Assembly: GCF_040372805.1 (NCBI RefSeq)
Contig: NZ_BAABWJ010000010.1
Location: forward strand, 62,001 to 126,000
DNA: 64,000 nt
Source of the DNA: Pseudoteredinibacter isoporae_A
GTDB lineage: Bacteria > Pseudomonadota > Gammaproteobacteria > Pseudomonadales > Cellvibrionaceae
Direction: 5' to 3'
A program made the position numbers and the translations under genes. The notes below the pieces were generated by a model. That model did no database searches. It saw only the letters and a program-made list of their open reading frames with translations, and was not told where the DNA came from. This document shows, piece after piece, positions 60,721 to 64,000 of the stretch (position 1 is its first letter; every line of letters begins with the position of its first letter).

Positions 60721-62217
60721 TTACTGATTGCTAGGGAAAGAGAATTGAGCCGTCTCGCGAACCCCACCACTCGGCCAACGTTGGGTCACTGTTTTGCGCT
60801 TGGTGTAGAAGCGTACGGCGTCAGGGCCATAAGCGTGAAGGTCTCCGAATAGGGAACGTTTCCAACCGCCAAAGCTGTGGCATGCTACGGGTACGGGCAA
60901 AGGAACATTTACACCGACCATGCCGACTTTGATATTGTCGGTGAAATAGCGCGCCGCTTCGCCATCACGCGTAAAGATGCAGGTGCCGTTGCCAAATTCA
61001 TGGGCATCGATCAAATCCATGGCCTCTTGCATGTTTTCGACACGAACCACACAAAGCACCGGGCCGAAGATTTCGTCCGTGTAAATGCTCATGTCGGCAC
61101 TGACGTGATCGAACAATGTGCCGCCCAGGAAATATCCATCTTCATTGCCTTCAACCACCAGGCCTCGTCCATCGGCTACGACAGTGGCGCCAGCGGCTTC
61201 ACCGGCATCAATGTAGCCTTTTACTTTTTCAAAATGTTGTTTGGTGATGAGGGGGCCCATATCGTTGCTGTTGTCGGTACCCGGACCGACTTTCAGAGTG
61301 TCCAGTTGTTGCTTCAGTTTGGCTACCAGAGCATCACCGGTGTCATTACCGACCGCTACAGCTACCGAGATGGCCATGCAACGTTCACCACATGAACCGT
61401 AAGCCGCGCCCATCAGAGCATTCACCGCGTTATCGAGATCAGCATCTGGCATGACAATGGCGTGGTTTTTCGCTCCGCCCAAGGCCTGAACGCGTTTGCC
61501 CGCACTATTGCCTTTGTTGTAAATATATTCTGCGATTGGCGTTGAACCGACAAAAGAAACGGCATGTACTTCTGGGGCTTCCAAAAGACTGTCGACAGCT
61601 TCTTTATCACCATTGACCACGTTGAAAACACCGTCGGGCAAGCCGGCTTCTTTCAGCAGTTCGGCGAGCAAGATGGCACAACTGGGGTCGCGTTCAGAGG
61701 GCTTCAGGATGAAGGTGTTGCCACAGGCAATCGCCATTGGGAACATCCACATTGGCACCATGGCTGGAAAGTTAAAGGGGGTAATCCCCGCAACCACACC
61801 CAGCGGTTGAAATTCACTCCAGGAATCAATTGCCGGGCCAACGTTTTTGCTGTGTTCACCCTTTAGTAACTCAGGCGCGCCGCAAGCGTACTCCACCACT
61901 TCGACGCCACGGATAAATTCTCCGTGAGCATCGTTCAATACTTTGCCGTGTTCTTCGGTAATCGCCGCGACAATTTTGTCGGCATTCGCTTCCAATAACT
62001 CTTTGTACTTGAACATAACGCGCGCACGCTTGAGAGGTGGCGTATTTCTCCAAGCCGGGTAAGCTGCTTGTGCTGCATCAATGGCTTGCCGCACAGTAGC
62101 CTGGCTCGCCAGGGCAACTTGCTTGCTGACTTTGCCTGTCGCCGGATTGAAAACATCCTGGCAGCGTTCGGTATCGGCAATGTATTCGCCGTTAATAAAA
62201 TGTCCAACAGTGTTCAT
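60721..62217 (-). CDS. mmsA: CoA-acylating methylmalonate/malonate-semialdehyde dehydrogenase
   Basis: 498 residues. The start is the ATG at 62215-62217 with GAAGAG just upstream; the open frame begins 4 codons earlier at a TTG. The catalytic Cys is in GSCGERCMAIS, the NAD site is in VSFVGSTPIAEYIYNKG, and QALGGAKNHAIVMPDAD matches MmsA. MmsA-type enzymes act on (methyl)malonate semialdehyde to give propionyl-CoA or acetyl-CoA. It follows an omega-aminotransferase by 60 bases. In Pseudomonas the same pair with a divergent LysR gene is bauC-bauA-bauR, degrading beta-alanine; that role is likely here. Confidence 0.9.
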   Translation of the reverse strand: MNTVGHFINGEYIADTERCQDVFNPATGKVSKQVALASQATVRQAIDAAQAAYPAWRNTPPLKRARVMFKYKELLEANADKIVAAITEEHGKVLNDAHGEFIRGVEVVEYACGAPELLKGEHSKNVGPAIDSWSEFQPLGVVAGITPFNFPAMVPMWMFPMAIACGNTFILKPSERDPSCAILLAELLKEAGLPDGVFNVVNGDKEAVDSLLEAPEVHAVSFVGSTPIAEYIYNKGNSAGKRVQALGGAKNHAIVMPDADLDNAVNALMGAAYGSCGERCMAISVAVAVGNDTGDALVAKLKQQLDTLKVGPGTDNSNDMGPLITKQHFEKVKGYIDAGEAAGATVVADGRGLVVEGNEDGYFLGGTLFDHVSADMSIYTDEIFGPVLCVVRVENMQEAMDLIDAHEFGNGTCIFTRDGEAARYFTDNIKVGMVGVNVPLPVPVACHSFGGWKRSLFGDLHAYGPDAVRFYTKRKTVTQRWPSGGVRETAQFSFPSNQ

Positions 62218-62277
62218 AGTCTCTTCCAAATTAGCTAAAAGGTTTGCTTAAGCACAAACCCGAAATTCGTAACGGTT

Positions 62278-63612
62278 TTACAGCGCATGAATTGATTCGC
62301 CCAGTGCATTCACTAAGCTGTCGATCTCTTCGGCTTCGGTCGTAAACGGCAAGCCCAATTGAATGGTGTCGCCGCCGTAGCGTACGTAGAAACCTTTTTC
62401 CCACATGCTCATGGCGACCTGGTAGGGGCGTAACAAGGGTTCACCGGGAGCGGCTTCAAAGGTCAGGCCGGCAGCAAAACCGTAATTGCGAATGTCGCTG
62501 ACGTATTGGCAGCCTTTCAAACCATGAATAGCTTCTTCCAATAAGGGCGACAGGCTGGCAACACGCTGGGGCAGCTGTTCTTTTTCCAGGACATCCAAAG
62601 CGGCCAGAGCGGCGGCACAAGCAACGGGATGAGCAGAATAGGTGTAACCGTGAGGCAGTTCGAGGATGTACTCGGCACCAGCGGTCTCCATAAAGCAATC
62701 GTAGATTTCCTGCTTTACGGCAACGGCACCCATTGGGATGGCGCCATTGGTGAGTTGCTTCGCCATATTGATGATGTCGGGTTTGACCCCAAACGCTTCA
62801 GCGCCAGTGTTCGCTCCCATGCGGCCGAAGCCAGTAATAACTTCATCGAAAATCAGCAAGATGTCATGCTGGTCGCAGATTTCTCTTAAGCGCTGCAGAT
62901 AGCCCTGTGGTGGTGGAATGACACCCGCAGAACCTGCTAACGGTTCCACAATAACCGCGGCGATGTTACTGGCATCATGCAGGGCGATCATTTCGATTAA
63001 CTCATCTGCCAGATGGGCGCCTTGTTCGGGTTGCCCTTTATTAAAGCGATTTTCGACTGTCATGGTGTGCGACAAGTGGTCGGCATCGACTGCTGTGCCA
63101 TACAGGGCGCGGTTGGCACCTATACCACCGACACTGATACCACCCCAGTTCACGCCGTGATAGCCCTTGGCGCGACCGATTAATTTGGTCTTGCTGGCTT
63201 GGCCGCGTTTTCGCCAATAAGCCCGAGCAATTTTTAGTGCTGTTTCGGTGGATTCAGAACCGGAACCGGTGAAAAAGACGCGGTTGATGCCGTCTGGCAT
63301 AAACTCACCGATACGGTGGGCCAGTTCAAATGCTTTCGGGTGACCGAATTGGAAGGCGGGGGAATAATCCAGCTGTTTAACCTGCTGGGAGACCGCATCA
63401 GTAATTTCCTGTCGACTGTGGCCTAGGCCGGAAGTCCATAGCCCGGAAAGACCATCAAAGATCTTGCGGCCTTCGCTGTCATAGTAATAGTTGCCTTCAG
63501 CCGACACGATTAGGCGAGGGTCTTGTTTGAATTGGCGGTTCGCTGTGAAGGGCATCCAGTGGGCATCCAGCTGGGCCTGGCTCAAACCGGCTTTGGGGTC
63601 TTTATGGCTCAT
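62278..63612 (-). CDS. Omega-amino acid:pyruvate aminotransferase (bauA-like)
   Basis: 444-residue class III PLP aminotransferase. The PLP Lys is in DIINMAKQLTNGAIPMGAV, the phosphate site is in FFTGSGSESTETALKIARAYWRKRGQ, the Asp site is DILLIFDEVITGFGRMG, and the start is LDAHWMPFTANRQFKQDPRL. The WMPFTANRQFK start is typical of beta-alanine:pyruvate transaminases (BauA/OapT). It produces malonate semialdehyde for the dehydrogenase downstream. It is divergent from a LysR gene over a 102-base gap with a T-N11-A dyad. Confidence 0.9.
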   Translation of the reverse strand: MSHKDPKAGLSQAQLDAHWMPFTANRQFKQDPRLIVSAEGNYYYDSEGRKIFDGLSGLWTSGLGHSRQEITDAVSQQVKQLDYSPAFQFGHPKAFELAHRIGEFMPDGINRVFFTGSGSESTETALKIARAYWRKRGQASKTKLIGRAKGYHGVNWGGISVGGIGANRALYGTAVDADHLSHTMTVENRFNKGQPEQGAHLADELIEMIALHDASNIAAVIVEPLAGSAGVIPPPQGYLQRLREICDQHDILLIFDEVITGFGRMGANTGAEAFGVKPDIINMAKQLTNGAIPMGAVAVKQEIYDCFMETAGAEYILELPHGYTYSAHPVACAAALAALDVLEKEQLPQRVASLSPLLEEAIHGLKGCQYVSDIRNYGFAAGLTFEAAPGEPLLRPYQVAMSMWEKGFYVRYGGDTIQLGLPFTTEAEEIDSLVNALGESIHAL

Positions 63613-63681
63613 GGTTCACATCTCAATCTTGAACAGAGGGTAATTATTGAAATTGGCGCTAGTGTAGTGACTTACTAATGT

Positions 63682-63696
63682 TGTATAAATGCTACA
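63682..63696. promoter_or_regulatory. Candidate LysR-type binding dyad
   Basis: TGTA-N7-TACA (63682-63696) contains a T-N11-A core, the usual LysR recognition form. It lies in the 102-base gap between the aminotransferase gene and the divergent LysR gene, about 70 bases from the aminotransferase start and 20 from the LysR start. Confidence 0.5.
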
Positions 63697-63714
63697 TATT
63701 GAACCTTTAGTGTG

Positions 63715-64000
63715 ATGTTTATGAAACATAAAGTTAACCCCAGTGCACGTGCTACAAAGGCCCCAAAGGCCAGCCCTTTGGGGCAATTGAGCGATATCGA
63801 CCTGCGCTTACTCAGGGTGTTTAAAAGCGTCGTGGAGGCGGGCGGGCTCAGTGCGGCAGAACTGGAACTTAATATCGGGCGCTCGACGATTTCTCGTCAC
63901 CTGAAAGACCTTGAGATACGTCTGGGAATGAATCTGGCGAAACGGGGGCGTGGAGGGTTCGCGCTGACCGAGGAGGGAAGCAACATATATCGCGCGACTC
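63715..64000 (+). CDS. LysR family regulator, N-terminal part (bauR-like)
   Basis: ATG at 63715 (a second ATG at 63721 is equally possible). The frame is open to the window end (95 codons). After a basic leader of about 20 residues, the LysR winged helix is seen: LSDIDLRLLRVFKSVVEAGGLSAAELELN then GRSTISRHLKDLEIRLGMNLAKRGRGGFALTEEG. It is divergent from the aminotransferase-dehydrogenase operon, so most likely its activator, as BauR is in Pseudomonas. The ligand domain is outside the window. Confidence 0.88.
   Translation, partial: MFMKHKVNPSARATKAPKASPLGQLSDIDLRLLRVFKSVVEAGGLSAAELELNIGRSTISRHLKDLEIRLGMNLAKRGRGGFALTEEGSNIYRAT

Noticed and set aside
1..64000. CRISPR arrays, tRNA/rRNA genes, insertion sequences, prophage or attachment sites
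   Set aside because: I looked for repeat-spacer patterns, transposase and integrase motifs and tRNA-like cloverleaf signatures by eye and found none. Small RNA genes cannot be excluded without a covariance-model search.

Overview
The window looks like a chromosomal segment of a marine-type gammaproteobacterium, probably from the Pseudomonadales/Cellvibrionales branch. This is inferred from gene content and order, not from a marker-gene search. The core block gatB-gatA-gatC, then divergent mreB-mreC-mreD-maf-rng-yhdP-nitrilase, the PA4642-family gene, the Anr/Fnr-HemN neighbourhood and the imuA-imuB-dnaE2 cassette all follow Pseudomonas-like arrangements. No rRNA, tRNA, CRISPR array, insertion sequence or phage gene was recognised. 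The window cuts a gene at each end: a biotin carboxylase on the left and a LysR regulator on the right.

Layout. 0-6.7 kb: a minus-strand catabolic operon in the order of the acyclic terpene utilisation genes atuB-C-D-E-F. It is headed by a zinc beta-keto-acid cleavage enzyme (BKACE) and faces a divergent TetR regulator across two copies of a perfect CCAAGC-N4-GCTTGG operator. 6.7-12.2 kb: the SOS mutagenesis operon imuA-imuB-dnaE2 with a LexA box upstream. 12.3-24.2 kb: regulators and housekeeping genes (XRE-membrane protein, WYL regulator, double-receiver diguanylate cyclase, cysK, Yip1-like protein, AraC regulator, FMN split-barrel protein, glpK, M48 protease with LemA). 24.5-35.7 kb: thiolase, hydrolase, sthA with an HDOD gene, selO, a TonB-domain protein, a D-2-hydroxyglutarate-dehydrogenase-like oxidase, cysZ and a PA4642-family gene. 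35.8-49.5 kb: tRNA amidotransferase and cell-shape/RNase G genes. 49.6-54.6 kb: msrB, then an anaerobic module of ompW, the Fnr/Anr regulator, a HemN homologue that has lost its radical-SAM motifs, and a tandem universal stress protein. FNR boxes lie in front of ompW, the HemN-like gene and usp. 54.8-60.6 kb: a periplasmic dipeptidase and an accessory run of small genes. The run includes a four-gene operon of periplasmic metallo-hydrolase, DUF442 phosphatase-like protein without its catalytic Cys, lipoyl-like protein without its Lys, and a two-helix membrane protein. 60.7-64 kb: beta-alanine-type catabolism genes (semialdehyde dehydrogenase and omega-aminotransferase) with a divergent LysR regulator.

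Most unusual points: (i) the intact but catalytically gutted HemN paralogue under a perfect class II FNR promoter; (ii) the four-gene operon at 56.6-58.5 kb, where two neighbouring proteins have each lost the defining residue of their family; (iii) BKACE at the head of an atu-type operon; (iv) mreC, whose homologous N-terminus falls on an AUA codon behind a good Shine-Dalgarno; (v) selO, whose ATG sits one base after the T-tract of a terminator.
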